A stretch of DNA of 64,000 nucleotides, taken from NCBI RefSeq assembly GCF_030719215.1, contig NZ_CP120983.1, positions 7,750,001-7,814,000 of the forward strand, read 5' to 3'. Source of the stretch: Streptomyces sp. Alt3 (lineage in GTDB: Bacteria > Actinomycetota > Actinomycetes > Streptomycetales > Streptomycetaceae). The number at the start of each line of letters is the position of its first letter. Position 1 is the stretch's first letter. Under the pieces are notes generated by a model. The model did no database searches and was not told the origin of the DNA. It saw only the letters and a program-made list of their open reading frames with translations. A program made the position numbers and the translations under genes. Positions 33,485 through 43,600 of this stretch are shown here, in pieces.

Positions 33485-34570
33485 ATGATGATCCAGCGTC
33501 GATCCCGTACCCTCGCCGCGGCCTGCCTGCTCGCCGCCACCGCCACGCTGGCAGTTTCCGGCTGCTCGAAGTCGGAGACCACGAACGACGCGGGCGGTGA
33601 CAGCAGCCAGGGAGCACAGGCGGCCAAGTCCCCCGAGGCCGCTTCCGGCCCGGGCTGTTCGCTGCAGACCTACGGCGCGCCCAAGATCGACCTCAAGAAC
33701 GCGGTGGTCGGCTTCTCCCAGTCGGAGAAGGAGGCCAACCCGTTCCGTATCGCCGAGACCCAGTCGATCAAGGACGAGGCCGCGAAGGTCGGCGTCAAGA
33801 AGCTGCTCACCACCAACGCGCAGTCCCAGCTGTCCAAGCAGATCAGCGACATCCAGGACATGCTGTCCCAGGGCGCACAGTTCCTCATCATCGCACCGCT
33901 GAACTCCGACGGTCTCGAGCCGGCGCTCAAGGCCGCGGCGGCGAAGAAGGTGCCCGTCCTCACCATCGACCGCAAGGTCAACTCCACCGCCTGCAAGGAC
34001 TACGTGGCCTTCCTCGGCTCCGACTTCGTGGAGCAGGGCAAGCGGGCCGCCGACGCCATGATCAAGGCGACCGACGGCAAGGGCAAGGTGGCGATCCTCC
34101 TCGGCGCCTCCGGCAACAACGTGACCACCGACCGGACCAAGGGCTTCGTCGACCAGATCAAGGCCGAGGCGCCCGGCATCGAGATCGTCGCCCAGCAGAC
34201 CGGCGAGTTCGCCCGCGACAAGGGCCAGCAGGTCATGGAGCAGCTCATCCAGTCCAAGCCGGACATCACCGCCGTCTACGCGGAGAACGACGAGATGGGC
34301 CTCGGCGCCGTCACCGCGCTGAAGGCCGCCGGCAAGAAGCCCGGCAAGGACGTCAAGATCGTCTCGGTCGACGGCACCCGCAACGCCGTCCAGGCCCTGG
34401 TCAACGGCGAGTACAACGCCGTCATCGAGTCCAACCCGCGCTTCGGGCCGCTCGCCTTCGCGACCGCCCAGAAGTTCTACGGCGGCGAGGAGATCCCCGA
34501 GAACGTCATCATCACCGACCGCGCCTACGACGAGACCAACGCCAAGGAATCCCTCGGCGGGGCGTACTGA
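33485..34570 (+). CDS. ytfQ: Sugar ABC transporter substrate-binding lipoprotein (YtfQ-like)
   Basis: Type I periplasmic-binding-protein-like lipoprotein of 361 residues; lipobox LAVSGC is near residue 24. AVVGFSQSEKEANPFRIAETQSIKDEA, the FLIIAPLNSDGLEPAL segment, PVLTIDRKVNSTACKDYVAFLGSD and AVYAENDEMGLGAVTALKAAG follow the pattern of YtfQ, the galactofuranose receptor of Escherichia coli, rather than ribose or xylose receptors. It delivers substrate to the permeases encoded downstream. Two adjacent ATGs (33485, 33488) could start it. Next to arabinofuranosidase genes, the ligand is more likely a furanose sugar such as L-arabinofuranose or galactofuranose; this is inference. Confidence 0.88.
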   Translation: MMIQRRSRTLAAACLLAATATLAVSGCSKSETTNDAGGDSSQGAQAAKSPEAASGPGCSLQTYGAPKIDLKNAVVGFSQSEKEANPFRIAETQSIKDEAAKVGVKKLLTTNAQSQLSKQISDIQDMLSQGAQFLIIAPLNSDGLEPALKAAAAKKVPVLTIDRKVNSTACKDYVAFLGSDFVEQGKRAADAMIKATDGKGKVAILLGASGNNVTTDRTKGFVDQIKAEAPGIEIVAQQTGEFARDKGQQVMEQLIQSKPDITAVYAENDEMGLGAVTALKAAGKKPGKDVKIVSVDGTRNAVQALVNGEYNAVIESNPRFGPLAFATAQKFYGGEEIPENVIITDRAYDETNAKESLGGAY

Positions 34571-34593
34571 TCCGCTCCTGACCCAACGGCCCC

Positions 34594-34628
34594 GGCCGCC
34601 GTGGCACCCGCACCGGGCCACGGCGGCC
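34594..34628 (+). terminator. Intercistronic hairpin after the YtfQ-type binding-protein gene
   Basis: GGCCGCCGTGGC (34594-34605) and GCCACGGCGGCC (34617-34628), a perfect 12-bp stem with an 11-base loop, inside the operon. Likely a partial terminator or a 3'-end stabiliser of the binding-protein mRNA. Confidence 0.65.
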
Positions 34629-34670
34629 CCCGGGCCCTCACCCCTGGACAGCGGAAGGCCAGAAACACCC

Positions 34671-36278
34671 ATGGCACCACCCCAAGCAGTACCTCAGGCA
34701 CCGGAGGCGGCAGGGGAGACGGCCTCCGCCGTGCTCGAAGCCCGCTCGGTGAGCAAACGGTTCCCGGGCGTCGTCGCCCTGGACGACGTCAGCTTCTCCC
34801 TGCGCGCGGGGGAGACCCACGCGCTGGTCGGGGAGAACGGCGCGGGCAAGTCGACCCTCATCAAGGTGCTGACCGGTGTGTACCGGCCGGACGGCGGCGA
34901 ACTGCGGATGGCGGGTGAACCGGTCAGGTTCGCCCGGCCGTTCGAGGCACAGCAGGCCGGGATCTCCACGATCTACCAGGAGGTCAACCTCGTCCCGCTG
35001 ATGAGTGTGGCCAGGAACATCTTCCTGGGCCGCGAACCCAGGAACCGTCTCAAGCTCATCGACTTCGCCCGCATGCACCGGGAGACGAGCGAACTGCTCG
35101 ACGGGTTCGGCGTACGTGTCGACCCCCGGCGTCCCCTGCACACCCTCGGTGTCGGGACCCAGCAGATGGTGGCCCTCGCACGCGCCGTGTCCGTCAACGC
35201 CCAGGTCGTCATCATGGACGAGCCCACCTCCTCCCTCGAACCACGCGAGGTGGAGACCCTCTTCCGGGTCATCGGGAACCTGCGGGACAAAGGCATCGCC
35301 GTCCTCTACGTCAGCCACCGCATGGACGAGCTCTACCGGATCTGCGACCGGGTCACCGTCCTGCGCGACGGACGCCACATCCACACCGGCGACCTCGCCG
35401 ACCTCGACCGGATGCAGCTCGTGTCGATGATGCTCGGCCGCGACCTCTCCGAGGTACGGCGCTCCGGCGTCACCAGCTTCGCCGCGGAAGGACACGAGGC
35501 CGCCCGTACGCCCGTGCTCACCGCGACCGGCCTCTCCAGCAGGCTCCAGCTCCACGACATATCCCTGTCGCTGTACGGGGGAGAGGTGCTCGGCCTCGGA
35601 GGTCTCCTCGGCTCCGGCCGCAGCGAGACGGCGAAGGCGCTCTCCGGGGCGCTTCCCCTGGACGCCGGCGAACTCACCGTCGACGGCACCACCTTGAAGC
35701 GTCTCACCCCGGCCGCCGCGATCCGGGCCGGCATCAGTCTTCTCCCCGAGGACCGCAAGGCCGAAGGCATCGTGCCCGGTCTCTCGGTCCGGGAGAACAT
35801 CGTGCTGGCGGCCATGCCCCGCCTGTCCCGGGCCGGCGTCGTCTCGCGCGCCAGGCAGGACCGGATCGTCGACATCTTCATGAAGCGCCTGCGGATCAAG
35901 GCGTCGAGTCCGGAGCAGAAGGTCGGAGAACTCTCCGGCGGCAACCAGCAGAAGGTGCTGCTGGCCCGCTGGCTCTGCCTGGAACCCAAGGTCCTCCTCC
36001 TGGACGAACCCACCCGGGGCATCGACGTCGGAGCCAAGGCCGAGGTGCAGAGCCTCATCGACGACCTCGCCGGCGAGGGCCTCGCCGTCCTGCTCATCTC
36101 CTCCGACATCGAGGAACTCATCGAGGGCGCCGACCGCATCGTCGTCCTTCGCGGCGGAGCCGTCGCCGGTGAGCTGTCGGGCGACGACGTGGCCGAGGAC
36201 CGGCTGCTCGAAGTGCTCGCCGACCACGCACCGGAGCCGGCGGACAGGGCCCCGGCCGCCCAGGAGGACCCCCGATGA
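34671..36278 (+). CDS. ytfR: Sugar ABC transporter ATPase, two fused nucleotide-binding domains (YtfR-like)
   Basis: A 535-residue CUT2-type ATPase with two tandem ABC domains. The first (about 15-255) has Walker A GENGAGKST, a signature-like VGTQQMVALARAV and Walker B VVIMDEP. The second (about 270-515) has the degenerate Walker A GLLGSGRSETAKA usual for this class, the signature LSGGNQQK and Walker B VLLLDEPTRGIDVGAKAEV. It powers import together with the two permeases. The stop overlaps the first permease start (ATGA). Confidence 0.93.
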   Translation: MAPPQAVPQAPEAAGETASAVLEARSVSKRFPGVVALDDVSFSLRAGETHALVGENGAGKSTLIKVLTGVYRPDGGELRMAGEPVRFARPFEAQQAGISTIYQEVNLVPLMSVARNIFLGREPRNRLKLIDFARMHRETSELLDGFGVRVDPRRPLHTLGVGTQQMVALARAVSVNAQVVIMDEPTSSLEPREVETLFRVIGNLRDKGIAVLYVSHRMDELYRICDRVTVLRDGRHIHTGDLADLDRMQLVSMMLGRDLSEVRRSGVTSFAAEGHEAARTPVLTATGLSSRLQLHDISLSLYGGEVLGLGGLLGSGRSETAKALSGALPLDAGELTVDGTTLKRLTPAAAIRAGISLLPEDRKAEGIVPGLSVRENIVLAAMPRLSRAGVVSRARQDRIVDIFMKRLRIKASSPEQKVGELSGGNQQKVLLARWLCLEPKVLLLDEPTRGIDVGAKAEVQSLIDDLAGEGLAVLLISSDIEELIEGADRIVVLRGGAVAGELSGDDVAEDRLLEVLADHAPEPADRAPAAQEDPR

Positions 36279-37273
36279 CCCCGACCGCCGTCGCCCCGCC
36301 CGCGAAGAGCGACAAGCCCCCGAAGTCCGCGAGCCCGCTGGCCCGTCTGCGCGACCCCTCCTGGTACCAGCGCTACGGCGTCTACGTCGCCGTGGCGGTG
36401 GTACTGCTCTTCAACGCGCTGTTCACCGAACACTTCATGACCGCGGACAACTTCCGCACCCAGCTCGTCCAGGTCGCCCCCATCGTCATCGTCGCCCTGG
36501 GCATGGCCCTGGTCATCGGTACCGAGGGCGTCGACCTGTCCGTCGGCTCGACCATGGCGCTCGCCGCAGCCTTCCTTCCGCTCTACCTCGGATACGGACT
36601 CGTACCCGCGCTCGTCGTCTCCCTCCTGGCGGGAGCCGTCGTCGGAGCCGTCAACGGCGCCCTCGTCTCCCTCGTCGGGCTGCAGCCCATCGTGGCCACG
36701 CTCGCACTCTTCGTCGGAGGCCGCGGGCTCGCCCTCGTCATGGCCGACGGCCAGCTCAAGCAGATCGTCAACCCCGACCTGCTGTCGCTGGGCACCGGCT
36801 CCTTCCTCGGCATCCCGCTCGTCGTCTGGATCGCCGGAATCCTCGCCGTCGCAGTGGCGTTCCTCGTGCAGCGCACCACCTTCGGCCGGCAGGTCGTCGC
36901 CGTCGGCGGCAACCGCTCGGCCGCCGCGCTCGCAGGGCTGCCCGTCAAGCGTGTGCTCATCGGCGTGTACGTGATCTGCGGCATCCTTGCCGCGCTCGCC
37001 GGCATCCTCGCCACCGCCAGGCTCACCGCGAGCGACCCGTCCTCGCTCGGCACCCTCATGGAACTCTCCGCCATCACGGCGGTCGTCGTCGGCGGCACCC
37101 CCCTCAACGGGGGATCCGTCCGGGTGCTCGGAACCGTCGCGGGCGCCCTGCTCATGCAGCTCCTGCGCGCCACGCTCGTCAAGCACGACCTGCCCGACTC
37201 CACCGCACAGATCGCCCAGGCGGCCATCATCATCGCCGCCGTCTACGTCGCCCGGGAGCGTCGGTCCCGATGA
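36275..37273 (+). CDS. ytfT: Sugar ABC transporter permease (YtfT-like)
   Basis: RbsC-family permease of 332 residues with about eight to ten hydrophobic helices. Conserved ALGMALVIGTEGVDLSVGS near residue 75 and AVVVGGTPLNGGSVRVLGTVAGALLM near residue 270 are the family hallmarks. The TEGVDLS form (rather than TGGIDLS) is typical of the YtfT branch. Overlaps both neighbours by four bases (ATGA), so it is translationally coupled to the ATPase and to the second permease. Confidence 0.92.
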   Translation: MTPTAVAPPAKSDKPPKSASPLARLRDPSWYQRYGVYVAVAVVLLFNALFTEHFMTADNFRTQLVQVAPIVIVALGMALVIGTEGVDLSVGSTMALAAAFLPLYLGYGLVPALVVSLLAGAVVGAVNGALVSLVGLQPIVATLALFVGGRGLALVMADGQLKQIVNPDLLSLGTGSFLGIPLVVWIAGILAVAVAFLVQRTTFGRQVVAVGGNRSAAALAGLPVKRVLIGVYVICGILAALAGILATARLTASDPSSLGTLMELSAITAVVVGGTPLNGGSVRVLGTVAGALLMQLLRATLVKHDLPDSTAQIAQAAIIIAAVYVARERRSR

Positions 37274-38310
37274 ACGAAACCAAGCCCGTCACCGCCGCCC
37301 CGGCCCCCGTGCCGGCGAAGACGCCCGCGGTCCGCCCCGCCGGGCCCCAGCGGACCGGCCGCCTGCGCGTCGCCGAACTCCTGCAACGTCAGGGCGTCCT
37401 CGCTGTCCTGCTGACCGTCGTGATCGCCGCCTCGTTCATCTACCCGACGTTCGCCTCCCTGGACAACGCCCGCGGTGTGACCATCCAGGCGTCCTTCCTC
37501 GCCGTGGTCGCACTCGGCATGACCATGGTCATCATCACCGGTGGCATCGACCTGTCCGTCGGATCGGTCTTCGCCCTCGGCGGAGTGATCGCCGCCTGGG
37601 CCTCGCAGTACGGGTTCCTCGCGGCCCTGCTGCTCCCCCTCGTGGTGTGCGGCGGGATCGGCCTGCTCAACGGGCTGCTGATCGCCCGCGGGAACATGGC
37701 ACCGTTCATCGTCACCCTCGCCACCCTGCTGGGCGCACGCGGCCTCCTGCTCGCCCTCACCGACGAAGGTGCCACCACCTACCTGGTGCCCAAGGACTCC
37801 GCCTTCGGTGAGCTCGGCCAGGGCAGCGTCTGGGGCTTCGGCTACCCGATCGTCATCGCCCTGGTGCTGTTCGGGGCCGGTGGACTCGTCCTGCAGCGCA
37901 CCTCGTTCGGGCAGACCCTCTTCGCCGTGGGCGGCAGCAGCGACGCGGCCACCCTGATGGGCCTACCCGTCGCCCGCACGAAGATCCTCGTCTACACGCT
38001 CAGCGGCCTGCTCGCCGGCCTCGCCGGCGCCCTCAACGCGGCCAGGCTCTCCTCCGGCGTCACCATCGTCGGCGTGGGCATGGAACTCGACGCGATCTCC
38101 GCCGTCGTCATCGGCGGCACACTCCTCGTCGGAGGAGCCGGATCGATCAGCGGCACCCTCTGGGGCGTCCTCCTGCTGGCCGTCATCCAGAACCTGATCA
38201 ACCAGATCGGCTCGCTCAACTCCTCCTACCAGTCGGTGGTCAGCGGCGGCTTCCTTGTCGTTGTCGTGGTGGCACAGCGCTATCTGGCGCGCAGTCGCAG
38301 AAGCACCTGA
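37270..38310 (+). CDS. yjfF: Sugar ABC transporter permease (YjfF-like)
   Basis: Second RbsC-family permease, 346 residues; an N-terminal Ala/Pro-rich cytoplasmic stretch, then the membrane domain with ALGMTMVIITGGIDLSVGSVFALGG and AVVIGGTLLVGGAGSISGTLWGVLLL. Two unlike permeases with one double ATPase are the hallmark of the YtfQRT-YjfF type. ATG 37270 overlaps the previous stop (ATGA); the frame upstream of it is only a shadow. It is followed, after a small hairpin, by the LacI gene. Confidence 0.92.
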   Translation: MNETKPVTAAPAPVPAKTPAVRPAGPQRTGRLRVAELLQRQGVLAVLLTVVIAASFIYPTFASLDNARGVTIQASFLAVVALGMTMVIITGGIDLSVGSVFALGGVIAAWASQYGFLAALLLPLVVCGGIGLLNGLLIARGNMAPFIVTLATLLGARGLLLALTDEGATTYLVPKDSAFGELGQGSVWGFGYPIVIALVLFGAGGLVLQRTSFGQTLFAVGGSSDAATLMGLPVARTKILVYTLSGLLAGLAGALNAARLSSGVTIVGVGMELDAISAVVIGGTLLVGGAGSISGTLWGVLLLAVIQNLINQIGSLNSSYQSVVSGGFLVVVVVAQRYLARSRRST

Positions 38311-38313
38311 CGA

Positions 38314-38330
38314 CCGGCCCGCAGGGCCGG
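38314..38330 (+). terminator. Small hairpin after the second permease gene
   Basis: CCGGCCC (38314-38320) and GGGCCGG (38324-38330) with a 3-base loop, directly after the stop. Probably weak, so the LacI gene may still be read through. Confidence 0.4.
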
Positions 38331-38335
38331 ACACA

Positions 38336-38360
38336 GAGCCAAGCCGAGCCGAGCCGAACC
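38336..38360 (+). repeat. Five tandem pentamers (GAGCC-type) ahead of the LacI gene
   Basis: GAGCC AAGCC GAGCC GAGCC GAACC fill the 25 bp between the small hairpin and the AAGGAG ribosome-binding site. Possible replication-slippage site; no known function. Confidence 0.6.
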
Positions 38361-38370
38361 AAGGAGTGCC

Positions 38371-39408
38371 GTGGGCGTCAGCCTCAAGGACGTTGCGCAA
38401 CGGGCAGGCGTGTCCATCAAGACCGTGTCGAACGTGGTGAACAACTACCAGCACGTCACACCAGCCATGCGCGCCAAGGTGCAGAAGGCGATCGACGAGC
38501 TCGGCTACCGGCCGAACCTGACCGCCCGCCATCTGCGCAAGGGCCGCACCGGCATCATCGCCCTCGCCGTCCCCGAATTCGGCAACCCGTACTTCGCGGA
38601 ACTCGCCGGAGCGGTCATCGACGCCGCCGCCCGGCACGACTACACGGTCCTGGTCGACCACACCGCCGGTCTCAGGGAGAAGGAGCTCCTGGTCAGCCAG
38701 GGATTCCGGTCCCATGTGATCGACGGCCTCATCCTCAGCCCCATCCACCTGGAGACCGAGGACCTCATGGCGCGCACCGAGACGGCGCCACTGGTCCTGC
38801 TGGGCGAGCGCGAGTACGAGGCGCCGTACGAACACATCGCCATCGACAACGTGGGGGCGGCCCGCGCGGCCGTCCGTCACCTCGTCGCCCAGGGCAACCG
38901 GCGGATCGCCTTCCTCGGATCACGCACCGGCCAGGAGCGCCAGCCCGCGCACCTGCGCCTGAGGGGCTGGCGCGAGGAACTCGCGGCCGCCGGCATCACC
39001 CCGGACGAATCCCTCGTCGTGGTCACCGACGGCTACGGCCGTGAGGACGGCGCCGCCGGCATGGCGCAGCTCCTGGACCGGGAGGACCGGCCCGACGCGG
39101 TGTTCGCCTACAACGACCTCATCGCCATCGGCGCCATGCGGACCGTCACCGAACGCGGCCTGCGGATCCCGGACGACATCGCCGTCGTGGGATTTGACGA
39201 CATCGAGGAGAGCCGCTACACCACCACCACACTCACCACCATCGCCCCCGACAAGGAAGCCATCGCCCGCCTCGCCGTCGACAGCCTCGTCGAACAGCTC
39301 TCGGGCGAACCCTTCGCCGAACCGCGCAGGCCACGCCCCGGCTACCGACTCGTCGTCCGCGAATCCACCACATCCGGGCCCGACTCCGGCCACACCGAGG
39401 ATCTCTGA
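38371..39408 (+). CDS. LacI-family transcriptional regulator of the furanose locus (second of three)
   Basis: A 345-residue LacI-type repressor. DNA-binding region SLKDVAQRAGVSIKTVSNVVNNYQHVTPAMRAKVQKAIDELGYRPNLTARHLRKGRTG is at residues 4-61; the effector domain follows (IIALAVPEFGNPYFAELAGAVIDAA, DAVFAYNDLIAIGAM, IAVVGFDDIEESRYTTTTLTTI). GTG 38371 has AAGGAG four to five bases upstream. Lying in the transporter operon and ahead of the epimerase, it probably controls the operators at 33120 and 33301. Its recognition helix VSIKTVSNVV resembles that of the regulator at 26000-27034. Confidence 0.92.
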   Translation: MGVSLKDVAQRAGVSIKTVSNVVNNYQHVTPAMRAKVQKAIDELGYRPNLTARHLRKGRTGIIALAVPEFGNPYFAELAGAVIDAAARHDYTVLVDHTAGLREKELLVSQGFRSHVIDGLILSPIHLETEDLMARTETAPLVLLGEREYEAPYEHIAIDNVGAARAAVRHLVAQGNRRIAFLGSRTGQERQPAHLRLRGWREELAAAGITPDESLVVVTDGYGREDGAAGMAQLLDREDRPDAVFAYNDLIAIGAMRTVTERGLRIPDDIAVVGFDDIEESRYTTTTLTTIAPDKEAIARLAVDSLVEQLSGEPFAEPRRPRPGYRLVVRESTTSGPDSGHTEDL

Positions 39409-40514
39409 TGCCGCGCCCCACCGTGCACCACGCCCCGTTCGGCTCCGTCCAGGGGACCCGGACCGACCTGTGGACCCTCGACAGCGGTACGGGGGTCCGT
39501 GCCGAGGTACTGACCTACGGCGCGTCCCTGCACCGCCTCACCGTGCCCGACACCACGGGAGCCGGCGCCTCCGTCGTCCGGTCGCTCGCGACCCTCGACG
39601 ACTACACCGCCAAGCACCCCTACTTCGGAGCCGTCGTCGGCCGCTACGCCAACCGCATCGCCCACGGCCGCTTCGTCCTGGACGGGACCGAACACCACAT
39701 CCCCGCCAACGACCGCGGCCACGCCCTGCACGGCGGACCCGACGGCTTCCACGCCAAGGTCTGGGAGGCCGCCCCGGACCGGACCGACGACAGCGTGTCC
39801 GTACGTCTCACCCTGCACAGCCCCGACGGGGACATGGGCTTCCCGGGAGCGCTGGACGCCACCGTGACGTACACCCTCGACACGGCGGGCACCCTGGCCG
39901 TCGACTACGCCTCGGTCACCGACCGGCCCACGGTCGTCAACCTCACCAACCACGCCTACTTCGACCTGGCCGGACACGACGACGTCCTGGGGCACACCCT
40001 CCAGATCGACGCCGACTCCTACGTGCCGGTGGACGACGACGGCATCCCCCTGGGTCCGCCGGCCGAGGTCGGCGGAACACCGTTCGACCTCACCGCGCCC
40101 CAGGCCCTCGGGGAGTGCCTCGGCACCGAGAACGCCCAACTGCGCGCCGCGGGCGGCTTCGACCACTGCTGGGTCCTGCGGGACTCCGACAGCGGCGGCC
40201 TGCGACGCGCCGCACGCCTCACGGCCCCGGACGCGGCCCGGGTCATGGAGGTGTGGACGACGGAGCCCGGCATCCAGGTCTACACCGCCAACCAGCTGGA
40301 CGGCTCCTTCACCGACGGGACCGGCCGCCGCCACGGACGGCACGGCTCACTCTGCCTGGAGACCCAGCACCTGCCCGACTCGCCCAACCGGCCGGACCTG
40401 CCCAGCACCGTGCTGCGGCCCGGCGACACCGCGCGCAGCCGCACCGAACTGCGATTCCCGCATCTGCAGCACCAGCGGTACGGGGGGCGGGCAGTCGGTC
40501 CGGCGCACGTGTGA
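39408..40514 (+). CDS. galM: Aldose 1-epimerase (galactose mutarotase)
   Basis: Interconverts alpha and beta anomers of free aldoses, here probably L-arabinose or galactose after import. The 368-residue beta-sandwich has the family residues: NRI with the substrate-binding Arg (YANRIAHGRFVLDG), the catalytic His in NLTNHAYFDLAG, and the catalytic Glu in CLETQHLPDSPN. ATG 39408 overlaps the LacI stop (TGATG), so it is translationally coupled to the regulator and is the last gene of the locus. Two hairpins follow. Confidence 0.92.
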   Translation: MPRPTVHHAPFGSVQGTRTDLWTLDSGTGVRAEVLTYGASLHRLTVPDTTGAGASVVRSLATLDDYTAKHPYFGAVVGRYANRIAHGRFVLDGTEHHIPANDRGHALHGGPDGFHAKVWEAAPDRTDDSVSVRLTLHSPDGDMGFPGALDATVTYTLDTAGTLAVDYASVTDRPTVVNLTNHAYFDLAGHDDVLGHTLQIDADSYVPVDDDGIPLGPPAEVGGTPFDLTAPQALGECLGTENAQLRAAGGFDHCWVLRDSDSGGLRRAARLTAPDAARVMEVWTTEPGIQVYTANQLDGSFTDGTGRRHGRHGSLCLETQHLPDSPNRPDLPSTVLRPGDTARSRTELRFPHLQHQRYGGRAVGPAHV

Positions 40515-40601
40515 GGCGGACGCGCCCGTCCGCCGACGTGATGACCGGGCATCGGACGCCCCTGGTGTGACGGACGCGCGCCGCGCGTCCGTCACACCAG
40601 G
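40515..40601. terminator. Two tandem hairpins between galM and the amylase gene
   Basis: The first, GGCGGACG/CGTCCGCC with a 4-base loop (40515-40534), starts right after the galM stop. The second pairs 40561-40580 perfectly with 40582-40601, about 20 bp with almost no loop. It can stop transcription from both convergent sides; the amylase stop is at 40604. Confidence 0.88.
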
Positions 40602-40603
40602 CG

Positions 40604-43600
40604 TCACTTCAGGTAGGCACCCGCCGTCCCGATCTTCCCCGGGGCCGCGTTCCTGCCGCCGAGGTCGAGGACGTACACCCGCAGGTTTCCCTTGCCCGGT
40701 GCCGCGACGGACAGCGTGCCGCCCGTCACCACCGTGGTGTCACCGGTGACGGCGTCCTTGTAGGTGCCGTTGGGGATGCCCGTGTAGGTGGCGCTCCCCG
40801 TGACCGTCACCAGCGCGAAGCTGTCCGTGCCGCTCGCCGCGTCGGTGTAGCGGCGCTTGTAGGCCATCGAGCCGGTGATGCCCTCGGTGGAGTACTGCCC
40901 CATCTGGAGGGCGGGTACCGCGCGGCGGATCTGGTTGAGCCGCTGAACGTGCTTGACCAGAGGCTTCGCCAGGGTGTCGGCGACCGCGCCGGTCGCGGAG
41001 GAGACCGTGCCGAAGTCCGGCGCCGTCACGCTGCCGGCGACCTGGTCGCCGAAGTAGGCCCGTCCGGTCGTCGCCAGCGGGCAGGTGGGCCCGCAGTCGA
41101 TCTTCTTTCCGGCCTGGAACTCGATCTCGGAGCCGTAGTACAGCGTCGGGATGCCGCGGAAGGTCCACATCAGGGACATGTTCTCGGCCCAGGCGTCCGT
41201 GCCGCCGGCGTACCGTTCGCTGCTCTTGTTCGGGCCGTAGTCGTGGCTGTCGACGTACACGACGTTGTAGGTGGCGTCGTTGTAACTGTCGTCGGAGTCC
41301 TTGCCGTTGCTGTAGGCGTTGTTCGCGTCACCGAAGTTCATGTGCATGCGCATGTCGATGACGTTCATCCCGGAGAACTTGCTGTGGTCCGGAGCGTGGT
41401 AGCTGTTGCCGTTCAGGAAGGCGTTGGTGGACGTCGGCTGGGAGCCGGTGCCCTGCTGCTGTTCGTAGTCGTACATCTCCAGGGCGGCCTTCTCGTCGTC
41501 CGCGCTGTACTCCTTGCGCTCCTTCCATGTGTAGAACTGGGCGGAGTGGTTGACCGAGCCGCGGTTCCACTTGTCGTTGACGAAGGCGGCGACCTCGCCG
41601 AAGACGAAGAAGTTCTTCGCGGCCTCGGCGCCGAACTGCTGTGTCACCCGCTCCTGGATGGCCGGCAGGAAACGGCGGTTCCAGGTGGTGCGGGGGATGT
41701 GCACGGCGGTGTCGACGCGGAAGCCGTCCACGCCCATGTCGATGTACTTGTTGTACGCGCCGATCAGGTAGTTCTGCACGGGCGCGCTCTCGGTGTTGAA
41801 GTCGGCGAGGTCGTCGTGCAGCCAGCACGAACGGGAGTCCTCACCCTCCCAGTTGCCGATCCAGCAGTTGTGGTAGTAGGCCTTGGGGAACATGCCCGAC
41901 GTGGGGTTCGGCCACTGGCAGTTGTAGATCCGGTAGCCCTCCGGCGACGTGTACTGGGTGGGGGTGCCCCAGTTGACGCAGGTGTTGCCCGAGGGTTCGG
42001 CGGTGGACCACAGGTCGCCGTTGTAGTACGACTTCCCGGACTTTGTCTCGACGGTCAGGCCGTCGTATTCGAAGCCCTCGTTCCTCTCGTCGTAGTACCA
42101 GCTCCACTGCGTGTCGCGGACTCCGTAGACCGTGGGGGTGAACAGGCCCTTGGCGCCCCAGCGCGACGAGTGGTTGTAGACGACGTCCTGGTAGATCTTC
42201 ATGCCCTTGGCGTGGGCCGCGTCGATGAGGTCCTGGTAGGAGGCGCCCGCGGACTCCAGCCGGGAGTCGACCTCGTAGAAGTCGTAGCCGTGGTAGCCGT
42301 GGTAGTCGTAGTCCGACCGGTTGAGCACCACCGGGGTGATCCAGACGGCCGACATGCCGAGGCCCTTGATGTAGTCGAGCTTCTCGACCAGGCCCTTGAA
42401 GTCGCCCCTGAACATGGGGTCGTCGTTGGCCGCGTTGCCCGACTTCTCGTGCTGGTTGCCGCCCCGGTTGTTGGAGCTGTCACCGTCGTTGAAGCGGGCG
42501 GTGAGCACGAAGTAGATCGGGTCCTTGCGGGGATCGGTGCCCAGCGGCTTCCCGGACGCGGGGGCCGTGGGCTTCTCGCCGGTCGTCGCGGTCGCGGCGG
42601 CCGAGGCGGCCGACACGTTCCCCGCCGCGTCGACGGCCTTGACGGTGTAGCCGTACGCCGTCTTCGCCTCCAGACCCGTGTCGGAGAAGACCGTGGAGCC
42701 GACGTCGGTCACCACCGTGCCCTTGGTGCCGCCGGTGCGGGTGACCTGGTACTTCGTCACACCGCGGTCATCGGTGGAAGGGTCCCAGGTCACCACGACG
42801 GACACGCCGTCGGCGCTCGCCGACACCTTCGTGGGCGCCGTGGGTGCCTCGGTGTCCGGGGCGGCGGTCGCGCACGGGTCGGTGGCGTCGGCAGTGACCT
42901 TCCCGGCCTTCACCGTGGAGAGCCCGTCGGGGACCGTGTAGTCGGTGCCGTTGTTGTTGTCCCAGACCCCGTTGCCGTTGTTGAAGGTGGCCTGCATGGA
43001 GGTGGCGGTGCCGAGGTCCACCGACTTCCTGACCCAGCCGGTGCAGGCTGCCTCCATGCCGACGCCGGGCACGGTGGTCCAGGTGCCGCCCGCCGGCTGG
43101 TAGTGGAGGTTGGTGGTCGTCCAGCCGACGGTGGCCGTCGAGTAGTAGACCGAGGCGGTGTGCGCCTCACCTGGCTCCGCACCCGTGTCCGAGCAAGGGT
43201 CGCTGTGGGCCACGACCCCGTCCTTGACCGTGATGCTTCCGGTGCCCAGGGCGTAGTTCTTGCCGGCGTTGTTGTCCCAGACGCCGGAGCCGTTGTTGAA
43301 GGTCGCGGCCAGGCCGGTCGCGCTGCCCAGGCTGACGGTCTGCTTCACCCAGTCCGTGCAGGCGGCCTCCATGGCCACACCGGGCACGGTGGTCCATGAT
43401 CCGCCGTCGGGTGCGTAGTGCAGCTTGTACGCCGACCAGTTCCTGGTCTTCGTGTAGTAGAAGACCGTGGCGGTGGATTCCGAGGCAGCCACGGGCACGG
43501 CCGAAACGGGTCCTGGGGGCTCGGGCGACGAGGTCAGGAGCCCCGCCGTCACCAGGGCCGCGACGGCCGCCGCTGACAGGCGTCCGAGCAGCCGCAAGGG

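Noticed and set aside
38391..38402. Palindrome CGTTGCGCAACG considered as an operator
   Set aside because: It lies inside the LacI gene, formed by the codons for the conserved DVAQR of the helix-turn-helix; coding constraint explains it.
40949..43399. 816-residue plus-strand frame opposite the amylase gene
   Set aside because: Antisense shadow; Val/Gly/Arg-rich without motifs, while the minus strand shows all GH13 catalytic residues.
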